Of a stretch of DNA of 64,000 nt, positions 54,403 through 64,000 are shown in pieces. The stretch lies in NCBI GenBank assembly GCA_020186115.1, contig WSYJ01000178.1, positions 434,001 to 498,000 on the forward strand. The letters are read 5' to 3'. The notes beneath the pieces are model-generated. The model was given only the letters and a program-made list of their open reading frames with translations, was not told the DNA's origin and did not search any database. Both the position numbers and the translations under genes were made by a program. Numbering within the stretch: position 1 is the first letter of the stretch; every line of letters begins with the position of its first letter. This stretch comes from Histomonas meleagridis. Lineage: Eukaryota > Parabasalia > Tritrichomonadida > Dientamoebidae.

Positions 54403-54933
54403 TTATCCATTTTCATCATTTTGCCATAATATCGGAAGTGGATCAGATGGGATATCGCTTGATGACGATGTATCATTGTTTTCACTTACTAAATATTGAT
54501 AGGGGTCTGAATCAGATAATGAAGAATCCGATTTTATCATATCTCCCATATTACTTCTCTTATCTTCGATGAGATCTAGCCTGCGCGCAGCTTCTTTTTG
54601 AATTGAATGTCGATGCGAATGTATTATTTCTTGAAATATATTAATTTTCTGTACAACTTTACATTGAATCACGGAATTCTTCCTTATTCCATAAGCACCT
54701 AAGAATACAGATGGGTTTAGCATCTCTCCATTATAGAATAAATATATCTTTTCATCGGAAAAACAAGAGAATTTCAGAAAATTCTCCAAATCTTCACCTG
54801 TTGAATATCTATTAATCCTTACTGGTAGTAGAGCTCCTGGTAGCCATTCTATTAAAACTTTCACCTCGTCATTCATTAGGGTTGGCTTCAAGATGATTTT
54901 TAAAGCAAAAAACGAAAGCGCCGATAGTGTCAT
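54403..54933 (-). CDS. Ubiquitin-like-domain protein
   Basis: 176 aa. Residues ~22-95 form a ubiquitin-like beta-grasp domain: VKVLIEWLPG, VRINRYSTGEDLENFLKF, then IYLFYNGEMLNPSVFLGAYGI and SVIQCKVV, corresponding to the beta1-beta2 hairpin, helix and the (L)x(F)xG(K/E)xL strand of ubiquitin. There is no C-terminal Gly-Gly, so it is not a conjugated modifier but a protein carrying the domain, as in proteasome shuttles or Herp-type proteins. The second half is Ser/Asp-rich and likely disordered (SDSSLSDSDPY). The ATG at 54933 lies 5 bp from AACGTTCTCATT. Confidence 0.7.
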   Translation of the reverse strand: MTLSALSFFALKIILKPTLMNDEVKVLIEWLPGALLPVRINRYSTGEDLENFLKFSCFSDEKIYLFYNGEMLNPSVFLGAYGIRKNSVIQCKVVQKINIFQEIIHSHRHSIQKEAARRLDLIEDKRSNMGDMIKSDSSLSDSDPYQYLVSENNDTSSSSDIPSDPLPILWQNDENG

Positions 54934-55454
54934 TTTTTAACGTTCTCATTGAAATCCGATTTGAACACAATATAACGCTGGAATAAAAACTTTTTCAAAG
55001 GGAATTCTGTTGAAGCCGTTTTACAATTGGTCAAATCATTTCAAACTTTACATCAGATTTGTGTAAACTTTAACACACATTTGAAATGAATCAAAAAGAC
55101 TTAAAAAGGAAATCGGAAAAAAACCAAATTTATCATAAAATAACTAAATATATTTCGATAATATAAAAAAACAAATCATTTAATATCTTAATTTATAAAA
55201 AAATTCATATTTAACTTTGAAATATCATTTTAAAAATAAAAAAATTTATTGTTTGTGCACAAACGGTCGCACTATTCAAAAAGTAAATCTCTGCAAAAAG
55301 TTGTATCGAATGTTTATTATCACTTTTTGAATGGTTATAAACATATTTTTGAGTGGTGTACACATTGTCATAAACTAAAAGTGAATCAAAGTAAGTGATC
55401 GTTTTCATCACAATTTTCAAAGACGATAAACATTGAGTATTCATTTTTTTCATT
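54934..55454. other. Intergenic, no gene seen
   Basis: 521 bp between the ubiquitin-like gene start and the end of the I/LWEQ gene. AACGTTCTCATT lies at 54939-54950. Otherwise AT-rich, with short frames only. Confidence 0.5.
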
Positions 55455-58400
55455 TTACTTTCCTTGTCTTGCTTCCTTAGCAAGTTTTTCTGCTTCCTCC
55501 AAAGCCTTTCTTGCTGCGACAACCTTAGCCTCTGCGTTCAACTTCGCGATCATACCACTCAATGGCCTTCTAGCACCTGCAATACCTCCAGCGACAGACT
55601 TTTGTTGTGCCTTCTTTTCAGCGTCCATTGCAGTTTCAGCGAATTGTCTAAGTTGTTTGATTAAGTTCTGTACTGAGTCTGTCATCTTATGCAAAGTCAC
55701 ATTTAATTCAGGCGAACCACCTTTTTGGTTATTTTCTACTAAGAAGTGTGCTACTGCCTGACTGATCAAGTTACATCCAGCCAATATCTTTGGCATAGCG
55801 TCTGGCTCATTATTTACAGTCGCTTCAGCAGCCACAGTAATTAATTCCAATGAATCCACCAAGTTATTAGCAGTATTAATCAAACCTTTTTGGTTAATAA
55901 TTTCCGGATTCTTTTGTAACACGAATTTAGTTTGAGCTTGTGCTACTTCGATTAACTTGGCAGCGTTATTTAATATTGGCGCACTTACTTCAATGATATC
56001 ACAACCTAAGTAATTATCACCAATTGTAAGTTTCTTTTCTGCAGCAGTGGACTTCAATGACATTAATCTTTGCATTGATGATTGACAAGCACGTGCAGCA
56101 ATGACTAATTCCTTTTCAACTTCATTTGTTACAGACAAATCAGCTTCAGCGGATTTAATTGTTGCGTCGACAGCGTTCATAGTTTGTTCTAATGCTGTTT
56201 CAGCCGTAGCCAAAAATGCAGCAACAGAATCTCTCCAACCTTCAGATCCCATTAATCTATTACGTGTTGCATCGATACATATATCACCAGCGTTAATTAA
56301 TGCGTTACGAGCTTTCAATAATTGATTTTGACATTGAGGGTTCCATGTTGAAGTTTGCATATTTGAAGTTGGGATAATTAATTCTGATAATTGAGTTTGG
56401 AATTCATTAAATTCCTTTTGGATTTGTTCCGCAGATGTCTTCGATCCATTTAATGATGAAATTAATTTCTCTAATGATGATTTAACTAATTTCTGTTTGT
56501 TATCAATTATTGGTTGAAGTTGAGCTATTTCTGTTGGTGAAGTTTCTGGTATTGTTGGAACTTTAAATCTAAATGGTAATGAATTAGCAACCTTAGGTTG
56601 TGGTACTACTTCTGTATTAAGTGAATCACTTACAGCTACACGAATATCATTAACTAACTTAGATAACTTAGTTGGAATATCTGTAGTTAATGATGACGCA
56701 TCTTCAGTAAGTTGTCCAAATAATCCTTGCAAATCATTAATCATTCCTAAGATATCTTCTTGTTCTTCTGCTCCTTTAGTAACTGTTTTAACTCCACCAA
56801 TGAACTTTTGTAATCCTAAGTTTAATGATGAACAAACTTTTCCAAACTTTAATGGTTTAGCACTTGAATTTTCTGTTGAAAGTTGTGCAAGTTTAAAGAT
56901 ATCTCCCATTAATTGATTAGACATAGCATGATAATCTTCAGATGATGGCTGAATTACACTTACTGGAGTTTCTACAATTTCATCAGCTAATTCTGCAATA
57001 TGACCTAATGCCATATTAATTTCTCTATTTGCCTTATTAACAGCTCTAATTTGAGCATTTTTATTTGATGATGTTGGGACTTTAGATACTATATCTGAAT
57101 ATGAATTTAATAACTCCAAAAGTTTTGTAGATTCTTCTTGTAATTCACTTGATGTATCTTTATTAGTTTCTCCACGTTTAGAAGCAGCTATTAAAGATAT
57201 ATTTGAAAGTTCTAAAGCTTTCGAACGTAATAAGTTGACTTTCTTTTGTATCTCTGGTAAATTAGCTTCAGTAGCTTTCTTAAGATCATTTGAAATTTCG
57301 GTACCTAATGATACTACTTCACTATTTAAGTCCATAATTTTATCTGATATTTGTTCTGAATCTAATTCTTGGACATCATCAGTACCTATTACCATATCTT
57401 CAAGTTGATCAATTAATTGTGCTAAATCAAAATCGCCATTAACTTCTTCACCATTACCATCTTTCGATTGATTAATATTTGATACATATCTATGTAATTT
57501 AGATTGTACTGAATCAGGATCATCTAATGGATTCGATTGACCTGACATTAATTTTTGTACTAAGTTCGCAAATAATGCTTGTTGTAATAAGTCATGAACT
57601 TCTTCTTTATTATTTGGATTCTTCTTTAATGTTTCTTTAAGTTTTTCTAATTTTTGTAATGAGATTTCTTCTGGATTACCATTAATTGCATTAATTAATG
57701 TTTCTAATTGTGAATATGCTAATTTTGGATTTGATTTCATTAACATTGAAATATCTCCAACAAGATTAGATAACATTAATTTAACTGGATCTTTATAATT
57801 CTCATTAATATATTGCGCTAAATTCATTAATATTTGTGGGGTTTCTTTAGCCTTTTCTTCATTATTATATTGCTTAAGTTTATCAAACATAGTTAATAAT
57901 GATGAAGATTTGATTTCTTCTGGTGGTATAAATTCGAGTCCTTTCTTAATTTGTTCTTGTTCTTGTTGAATTCGTTGAGCAATTTCTTTAAGTTTATCAA
58001 CAACGTCTTTGTTATTAGGATCATTACGATATTGTTCGAATAATTTCTTAAATTCATCAACATCTTCTTTAAGTGCATTAATGTTCTTAGATAATAATGG
58101 ACGAATAGATTCATTCTCTGATTGCATAACATCGATAAACATCTTTTCAATTTCATCTTCATTTGGTATATGATCGATAAATTGTTCATATTTAGGCTTC
58201 TTGCTTTCTTCTTCTTCTTTAAGTTGTTGTTCTTTTTGTAATTGTTCTTTTCTCTTTTCTTCTTCTTCTTGTTTCTTCTTATTATCAACTTCTCCACCAA
58301 TAGATTGTACTTCTGAGATAAGTTTATCACTAACAGGTTTAAGTTGTTGATTCATACCTAAAATGTTATCAAGCATTTGATTTAATACTGGGATTTGTGA

Positions 58401-60989
58401 TGTATCACCTGAAGCGATTCTAGCTGTAGCATCACCAATAGAATTAGCTATTATTCTAAGTTGTTCTGCTAATGGCTTTAATTGTTCTACTTTCTCTAAT
58501 GCATCAGCATATTCATAAAGTGAAGATATTAATTGTTGTCCTACTTGTGATACTTGAGTAGGATCATTCATGACTTGTTTAAGCATATTAATCTTGTTTT
58601 CGACATCATTAGTAGTATCTTTAAGTAAGAATCCAATTAATGAATTCATTGGTAATTCTCCTTCTGTTGTAATTGAGCCAACATAAGTCATTAATTGTGC
58701 TAATAATGTTAACGTTTGTGTAATACTATTAATACCTGCTTTAAGTTGTGCTGGAGCTTGTGCATGTTTAAGGATTTCTTGTGATTCTTTAAGTAATTCA
58801 AATGAAGGCTTAAAGACATCTCGACTTGCTGCTATTAATCCTAATATATAATTACGATCATATATACCAAATGGTGGTGGATTATTTAATTTCTCTTGAA
58901 TTGCTTTAATTCCTTCATTAATAATATTCTTAAGTTCACAGAAATGTTGATAATATTGTTCTGATTGAACAGTAGCAGCAGATGTAATCATATCAATGAA
59001 TGGTCCCATATATTGAGTAAATGCATCAACACAATGTTTATAATTAAGTTGTAATGCAAGTCGAAATGTTTGTGGGGCACCTGATATATCATAAGAAAAG
59101 ACTTCTAACTCATTAATTAATGGTAATATATCTTGTGGTATATTCGGATTATTTAATGAGCCATGTAATGCCTTTAATAATGACTTAAGTTTATCCGATT
59201 CTTTAACACATGATATAACATTTTGTGGATTAGTAGAATTACTATTACTACTAAAGACATTAGCTGATTGGCGAATAGAATCCATAAAGACTGAATAAAC
59301 ACCAATAAATTGTTGACGTGTTTCTAATGGTAATTCTTCTTTTCGTTTGTTTAATACCATACATGTATCAACAAGTGTTTTCATATTATTTGGATAAAAT
59401 CGTACAACATTATCTGCTAATAATTGTCGTGCTAAGACTAATTGCTTAATAATTGGATTAGATGTATCTAAACAACATAATGCAAATAAGAAGTTAGCTG
59501 TTAATATTCCAACTTTGTTTCGAAGTAAAACATTGTTTTGATTTAAGATAAATAACTTAAATCCATCAACAAATTCTAATAAACTCTTTGAGATAGCATC
59601 TCGTTGTTGAATTAATTTAGCTTTTTGATCAGCATTTGTTAAATGATTTAATTTAATTTGTACAAATGCACTAAATTCGGAATATTCAGTATTAAGACTT
59701 TGAATGTTTTCATTGATGTCTTCAATTGTTGCACCTGTCTTAAGGATTTGTGATAATATTCTTCCAGCAATTTCCATTGTTGGCTTAGCTGCTTCTGATA
59801 ATTCGGATGGTGCAAGTTGTCCAAGTGTTTGAAACACAGAGAATTTACGATCTTGTTTCATGGCTGCTATAAGTTTATCCATTTCTTGGTCATATTCTAT
59901 GTTTAAGCGTTGAAGTGTTTCAAATAATGGTACAAGTTGTGTATTAACTACGTTTTGGAATGGTATTGGTAAATCAGGTTGAATTTGTACTAATGATTGT
60001 AATAATGGTGCAAAGAATTGCCCAATACTTTCATGTGCTGTCTTTGAATCTTCAATAGCTTTCTCAAACTTATCTCGGAAACGCATTATGTTAAATACTG
60101 GAGCAAAGATATCATATCCAAATTTGGCCATTCGTTCAAGGACTTGCGCAAGGATTTGTAACGAACTGGGTGAATACATTCCAATCTTAAGGGATAATAA
60201 ACAAATACTTGCAACTGAGGATGAATATTGTTGTGCATATTGTTGGAAATGAATATATGCTTCTTCATTAAATGAAGGCATGAAGCTATCAAGAATCTTT
60301 TGTTGGAGAAGGCCATAAAGTTCAACTTGCTTTTGAATGGTTTCATTCGCTGTCTTGACAGATGCAATAAATGTTTGTTCTAAATCATTGGTGGGTTGAT
60401 GATTCATAAATGCAATCCTATATGCATCACCGTTTTGAATGGCTGCAATGATTTGGTTGGTAAGTTGATCAAGATATGGGCGAACTTCAGAAATGATGGA
60501 ATATTCTGACGGGATTTGTTGGTTTTCAAGATCAGCTGCTGAAGCAAGTGTTTGGATGATAGAAATATAGTCAAGGATACTGTATGCTACTTTGGAATAG
60601 ACGGCTTCACTAACTTTTGCATTGATGTAATCAATTGTCGTTTGAAGAAATTCTTCAATGAAGCCTGGGATAGAAGCAACGTACCTCTTAAGCTCCTCGA
60701 AGTAAAAGGCTAATGTTGAGTTGCCATAAATAACTTGAGCCATAGCATCACCTGGTGGAAGTTCTTTTGGATAACCAAATGAAATAGCTTTTGCAAAAAG
60801 TATTGCTGAAGCAATATTGTCAACACTATTAAATATCTCTTGAGGAAGCCCGTTTCTCTGAATTACATCTCTAACAAGAGCATTAGAGAATGATTGTGCA
60901 GTGAGTTGGACTTCAATCTCTTGGAGCACTCCATTAGCTGGAGTTATGGCGCGGTTCAAGCCATTAATAAGCTCTGTTATGTTCGTCAT
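55455..60989 (-). CDS. I/LWEQ (THATCH) actin-binding protein, talin/HIP1R-tail-like
   Basis: 1,844 aa and nearly all helical. The last ~250 residues are an I/LWEQ module: WRDSVAAFLATAETALE, an ELVIAARACQSSMQRLMSLK helix, the KLIEVAQAQTKFVLQ block, and a terminal dimerisation helix with ARKALEEAEKLAKEAR, as at the ends of talin, HIP1R and Sla2. Residues ~900-960 are a charged coiled coil (KKKQEEEEKRKEQLQKEQQ). Much of the body resembles talin-rod bundles. No FERM (talin) or ANTH (HIP1R) domain is seen at the N-terminus, which starts MTNITELINGLNR and is itself helical. Probably an actin-linking protein of the cortex or endocytic sites. Confidence 0.8.
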   Translation of the reverse strand: MTNITELINGLNRAITPANGVLQEIEVQLTAQSFSNALVRDVIQRNGLPQEIFNSVDNIASAILFAKAISFGYPKELPPGDAMAQVIYGNSTLAFYFEELKRYVASIPGFIEEFLQTTIDYINAKVSEAVYSKVAYSILDYISIIQTLASAADLENQQIPSEYSIISEVRPYLDQLTNQIIAAIQNGDAYRIAFMNHQPTNDLEQTFIASVKTANETIQKQVELYGLLQQKILDSFMPSFNEEAYIHFQQYAQQYSSSVASICLLSLKIGMYSPSSLQILAQVLERMAKFGYDIFAPVFNIMRFRDKFEKAIEDSKTAHESIGQFFAPLLQSLVQIQPDLPIPFQNVVNTQLVPLFETLQRLNIEYDQEMDKLIAAMKQDRKFSVFQTLGQLAPSELSEAAKPTMEIAGRILSQILKTGATIEDINENIQSLNTEYSEFSAFVQIKLNHLTNADQKAKLIQQRDAISKSLLEFVDGFKLFILNQNNVLLRNKVGILTANFLFALCCLDTSNPIIKQLVLARQLLADNVVRFYPNNMKTLVDTCMVLNKRKEELPLETRQQFIGVYSVFMDSIRQSANVFSSNSNSTNPQNVISCVKESDKLKSLLKALHGSLNNPNIPQDILPLINELEVFSYDISGAPQTFRLALQLNYKHCVDAFTQYMGPFIDMITSAATVQSEQYYQHFCELKNIINEGIKAIQEKLNNPPPFGIYDRNYILGLIAASRDVFKPSFELLKESQEILKHAQAPAQLKAGINSITQTLTLLAQLMTYVGSITTEGELPMNSLIGFLLKDTTNDVENKINMLKQVMNDPTQVSQVGQQLISSLYEYADALEKVEQLKPLAEQLRIIANSIGDATARIASGDTSQIPVLNQMLDNILGMNQQLKPVSDKLISEVQSIGGEVDNKKKQEEEEKRKEQLQKEQQLKEEEESKKPKYEQFIDHIPNEDEIEKMFIDVMQSENESIRPLLSKNINALKEDVDEFKKLFEQYRNDPNNKDVVDKLKEIAQRIQQEQEQIKKGLEFIPPEEIKSSSLLTMFDKLKQYNNEEKAKETPQILMNLAQYINENYKDPVKLMLSNLVGDISMLMKSNPKLAYSQLETLINAINGNPEEISLQKLEKLKETLKKNPNNKEEVHDLLQQALFANLVQKLMSGQSNPLDDPDSVQSKLHRYVSNINQSKDGNGEEVNGDFDLAQLIDQLEDMVIGTDDVQELDSEQISDKIMDLNSEVVSLGTEISNDLKKATEANLPEIQKKVNLLRSKALELSNISLIAASKRGETNKDTSSELQEESTKLLELLNSYSDIVSKVPTSSNKNAQIRAVNKANREINMALGHIAELADEIVETPVSVIQPSSEDYHAMSNQLMGDIFKLAQLSTENSSAKPLKFGKVCSSLNLGLQKFIGGVKTVTKGAEEQEDILGMINDLQGLFGQLTEDASSLTTDIPTKLSKLVNDIRVAVSDSLNTEVVPQPKVANSLPFRFKVPTIPETSPTEIAQLQPIIDNKQKLVKSSLEKLISSLNGSKTSAEQIQKEFNEFQTQLSELIIPTSNMQTSTWNPQCQNQLLKARNALINAGDICIDATRNRLMGSEGWRDSVAAFLATAETALEQTMNAVDATIKSAEADLSVTNEVEKELVIAARACQSSMQRLMSLKSTAAEKKLTIGDNYLGCDIIEVSAPILNNAAKLIEVAQAQTKFVLQKNPEIINQKGLINTANNLVDSLELITVAAEATVNNEPDAMPKILAGCNLISQAVAHFLVENNQKGGSPELNVTLHKMTDSVQNLIKQLRQFAETAMDAEKKAQQKSVAGGIAGARRPLSGMIAKLNAEAKVVAARKALEEAEKLAKEARQGK

Positions 60990-61541
60990 CTTTAAATGAG
61001 GTGAAATAGAAAAAGCGAATTATTTCGACTTTTTGAGATAAAGACTTTTTCATAACGGTTTTCCCAACACACAAGATTCCATACAAAAGCCGTCAAGAAT
61101 GGATTAAAAAAGTTGGAAATTGAATCGAGAACGATAAATTTATCATTATCATGTTTCTGTTTCATACTTAAAATTTCGTATCTGAAATTATAATTTTCGA
61201 AAATATTTATATGTTATCGATATAATTCTTCAAGTGTTATAATATCATTACAATGAACGATCATTCATTTATTAGTATCATGAATTACTCATTCTGCCGT
61301 TGATTACGTTGCAGTTATAATCGCGTGTATTCAATTTTGGCGCGAAAATTTAATTGAATTATTTGTGAACAGTTTTACATTTTATAACATTTTTAAAAAT
61401 CATTTTTGTTGATGAATTTTTGTTTTTTAAGATGGAAGAATTTTATTCACACTTAGAATATCGTAATACTATTTACAAATATCAAAAAATATAAATGACA
61501 TTATAAACAAGGTTTATTATAAAAACAAAAAATTTTCCATT
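60990..61541. other. Intergenic, no gene seen
   Basis: 552 bp upstream of the I/LWEQ gene and downstream of the karyopherin gene, both on the minus strand. TCACCTCATTT (minus strand) lies just before the I/LWEQ ATG and resembles a trichomonad initiator (TCA-Y-W). AACGGTT occurs at about 61056. Confidence 0.45.
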
Positions 61542-64000
61542 TTAAGTTTGGAAATTCATATGAATTTCATTCATCAATCTCTGGTAAGAATCGATAAAGA
61601 AATGTAATTTATTTTGATCACCTCCTAACTCATTCGAGATATTCGCAGCGAAGTTATCATCCATTGGATATTTCATACTAATATTTTGTAATAAAACGCT
61701 CCAAACGATGACTGCAATATTCATTTTCTGTATATTTACATAAGGCTGAGCTACAGCTTCAATTATTGCATGAACAAACATATCTTTTTGTTGTGTGTCC
61801 ATTATATGTGTTAATCCGCATAAGTAATGGAAAACATGAACACTATATTGAGGTTTTCGAGTTAAAGGAATACATTTCAAGAACAAAGGTAATGTTTCTT
61901 GAATAGGAAAATCGCCACCAATAACTTGACATACTAAAGAACAAATAGAAGCAACGAGACAATCTCTTTCTTTAGAAGGTATATCTTGTTCCATTTGTAA
62001 TCGTTTTATTAAAGAATCCATTATATTCATTGCGAAGTTTTTGATCAAATTAGTTTTAGTGACATTAACTGAAAGTAAATAAATTAGTTCTGTTATCATT
62101 GATGACTTTTGGTTTGAACCATTAAGGATCATAGAATTAATAAATGAAATTTTAGATACAAATGAATCGGAATTTATTAATTCGGTATATCTTTCTAATA
62201 TTATAAAGATTGTCTTAATTGAGAAATCTTGAACATAAGGTTTAGTTATTATTAACAATAAAAAGTTAAACACATTTCCTATTAATTGCATATCTTCACT
62301 TGCACTAATTAATGTAATAAAAGGAATTTGTATTTCTGCTAATATTTCGCCTAATTCAAAACTTGAAGCATAATCAACTTCATTAATTATTGTTATTATT
62401 TTATGTATCAATGAATTTATTATTGTTGGTTTAATGATATCATTTCCAAAATAAAAAATCGAATTCATTATAACTTTTAAATAATAACTTAAACTATCAT
62501 AATCATTAGGGATTAAATCTTGATAACATTTTTCGATAAGTGGTTGAATTTGTTCCTTTTGTAAAAAACATAAAATTGTTGATAATGAATTCATTGAAGC
62601 TTCAATACATATTGGAAATATAAAATAATTCGACAGATACAAAATTACATTATAAATTTTTAATATTAATTCTTCTTGCTTTAAGTTTTTCGATATTTTA
62701 CTTAAAATATTTAATGCAAGTGAGCCTGATTTAATTGATGGTTGAATTGGTATATTTTCTGTTGTATATAATTCTAATTGATTTATTATATTCTTATTAA
62801 TGTTAACTAATAGTTCTTTAATAATAGGATCTAGAAAACAAAATAAATTAGTTTTATATGTTTTAAATAATACTATAAAACATTTCATTACTTCAATTGA
62901 ACTTTCAGAATCATTTGTATTAATTCCATTTATTATAAATTGTATCACATTAGGTAAATGTGGAATAAGTAAATCACTTGCACATATCGCTAAACTTGAT
63001 ATAGACTCAAATATTATGGAATAAGTTGATTCTAATGAAATTGGATTCGAACAAATACTTTCAATGTATTGATAAATTTGCTCAAAATTTAGATTCACAA
63101 AAGATTTCGAATTCCGAATGATTTGTGTTAGGAATAATTGACCATAAAATACGAATTTTTGATTTTGATTCGAAATTAAATGTTGCAAAAACTTAAAGAC
63201 AATAGGAAATATTTCATCTGTATTATTAATCACAAATAATACATTTAAAAAAAGTTTAAAATCATCTGGACAAAAATTTATAAGATGATTTTGAATAATA
63301 TTAATAACTAATATTGGTTCTTGATTGATAATAGGCTCAAAAAATTGAATAAGTCTTTCATCAAGACATGTGCTTGCAACTTTGTGCACGAAAACTGAGT
63401 TTGATTGGAGAGCGATCAAAAACAATTCAAAAAGTTTCTTCATATGTGGCTGAAAAACTCGTTGAGAAGATGAAATAACTGCAGCACGAATTAAAATAAA
63501 TGAAAAAGAGCTAACTCCTTGATCACTAGAAGATGTCAATTCCTCAACTAACATGAATATGTTTTGTAATAAAATATTTGAATCAATCTGAGAAAATGAA
63601 AGCTTTAAAAATGCAAAAATATCAGTAAATCGATCAAAAGGATCATCAATATCACTACTATCAAACAAAAAACGATAAATCATCTGCTCCATTTTGATAA
63701 CATTTGGAACGTCCGAAAAAATTCGTTTAATATCAATTGTTGCTGTTAGCAAATTCACCAAAAGGAATTCGTGAAGCTGTATTACGTAGCTATGTGAATA
63801 ATTCGTTGACTGAAGAATTTGCATGATATATGGAATAGATTCTTTAAATGGAAATAAAGTTCCTCCTTTGTCAGTGTATTTGCTAACTGCACAAGTTATG
63901 AATGTCAATCTTGTAAAATCATTTGAAGAAATTGATTCAATAAAAAGCTTGAAAAAAGATTGTGAAATACGTGAAACGACTTCAATTTTTCCTTGGAGTA
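61542..64000 (-). CDS. Importin-beta-like karyopherin, HEAT-repeat protein (partial, runs off the window)
   Basis: At least 819 aa; the frame stays open through 64000, so the N-terminus is outside. Tandem helical HEAT repeats throughout. The C-terminal part (ERDCLVASICSLVCQV, then IQETLPLFLKCIPL, then VFHYLCGL) follows the last repeats of importin-4/importin-5-type karyopherins, where a pattern of the form DN-A--AI, a (V/I)LP-WL-LPL helix and a YLC-L helix recurs. These carry cargo through nuclear pores under Ran control. The N-terminal Ran-binding repeats are not in view, so the subfamily is open. Confidence 0.68.
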   Translation of the reverse strand, partial: LQGKIEVVSRISQSFFKLFIESISSNDFTRLTFITCAVSKYTDKGGTLFPFKESIPYIMQILQSTNYSHSYVIQLHEFLLVNLLTATIDIKRIFSDVPNVIKMEQMIYRFLFDSSDIDDPFDRFTDIFAFLKLSFSQIDSNILLQNIFMLVEELTSSSDQGVSSFSFILIRAAVISSSQRVFQPHMKKLFELFLIALQSNSVFVHKVASTCLDERLIQFFEPIINQEPILVINIIQNHLINFCPDDFKLFLNVLFVINNTDEIFPIVFKFLQHLISNQNQKFVFYGQLFLTQIIRNSKSFVNLNFEQIYQYIESICSNPISLESTYSIIFESISSLAICASDLLIPHLPNVIQFIINGINTNDSESSIEVMKCFIVLFKTYKTNLFCFLDPIIKELLVNINKNIINQLELYTTENIPIQPSIKSGSLALNILSKISKNLKQEELILKIYNVILYLSNYFIFPICIEASMNSLSTILCFLQKEQIQPLIEKCYQDLIPNDYDSLSYYLKVIMNSIFYFGNDIIKPTIINSLIHKIITIINEVDYASSFELGEILAEIQIPFITLISASEDMQLIGNVFNFLLLIITKPYVQDFSIKTIFIILERYTELINSDSFVSKISFINSMILNGSNQKSSMITELIYLLSVNVTKTNLIKNFAMNIMDSLIKRLQMEQDIPSKERDCLVASICSLVCQVIGGDFPIQETLPLFLKCIPLTRKPQYSVHVFHYLCGLTHIMDTQQKDMFVHAIIEAVAQPYVNIQKMNIAVIVWSVLLQNISMKYPMDDNFAANISNELGGDQNKLHFFIDSYQRLMNEIHMNFQT

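Noticed and set aside
57893-58330. Lys/Asn-rich frame inside the I/LWEQ gene
   Set aside because: A shifted reading of the Glu/Lys/Gln-rich coiled coil; no independent support.

Overview
The window is AT-rich protist DNA. Its gene content points to a trichomonad (parabasalid), probably Tritrichomonas or a close relative: a giant BspA-like leucine-rich-repeat surface protein, a DUF3447-type ankyrin protein, a Tvmar-like mariner relic, a divergent CK1 kinase, importin-alpha-like ARM proteins, and intron-poor genes packed with very short spacers. The genus is an inference. The standard genetic code fits: ORFs of up to about 1,840 codons are free of TAA, TAG and TGA.

Layout. (1) 1-12380 and 19442-32087 are the two arms of a large inverted duplication separated by a 7,061-bp single-copy spacer. 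Each arm carries, from the outer end inward, a small unknown protein, a PHD-finger protein, an LST8-like WD40 gene (broken identically in both arms), an RPP40-like gene, a Ras-like GTPase with a CaaX end, and a 7.7-kb BspA-like gene. The window opens inside the left arm, so the true outer end is not seen. (2) The spacer 12381-19441 holds a C13 (legumain/GPI8-like) peptidase homologue without its catalytic residues, a PQ-loop membrane protein, an ARM-like protein, a 2H-phosphoesterase-like protein and a dead mariner. (3) 32.2-34.6 kb is gene-poor with striking hairpins. (4) 34.6-43 kb is dense housekeeping and flagellar DNA: FIP1, a Lys-rich protein, a kelch protein with a myristoylation start, an ARM protein, a GNAT acetyltransferase, the DNAI7/CASC1 axonemal dynein subunit and a CK1 kinase. 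(5) 43.2-49.1 kb is one ankyrin gene whose body is 29 ankyrin segments, almost all at exactly 170-bp spacing, with a linker that changes reading frame after nearly every one. (6) 49.5-64 kb holds IPP isomerase, an eight-module EF-hand-like protein, a ubiquitin-like-domain protein, an I/LWEQ (talin/HIP1R tail) protein and a partial importin-beta-like karyopherin.

Sequence quality. Genes in the single-copy parts are mostly intact, while those in the duplicated arms carry many +1 homopolymer lesions. Removing five (left) or eight (right) single-base insertions brings both BspA copies to the same 7,692-bp length. Most breaks in the arms are therefore probably consensus errors left where reads could not be placed uniquely. 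The LST8 lesions are shared by both arms and may be real.

Most notable: the phase-locked ankyrin/linker array, the large inverted duplication, the peptidase homologue lacking His and Cys, and a recurring AACG-type (Myb-like) element just upstream of many start codons.
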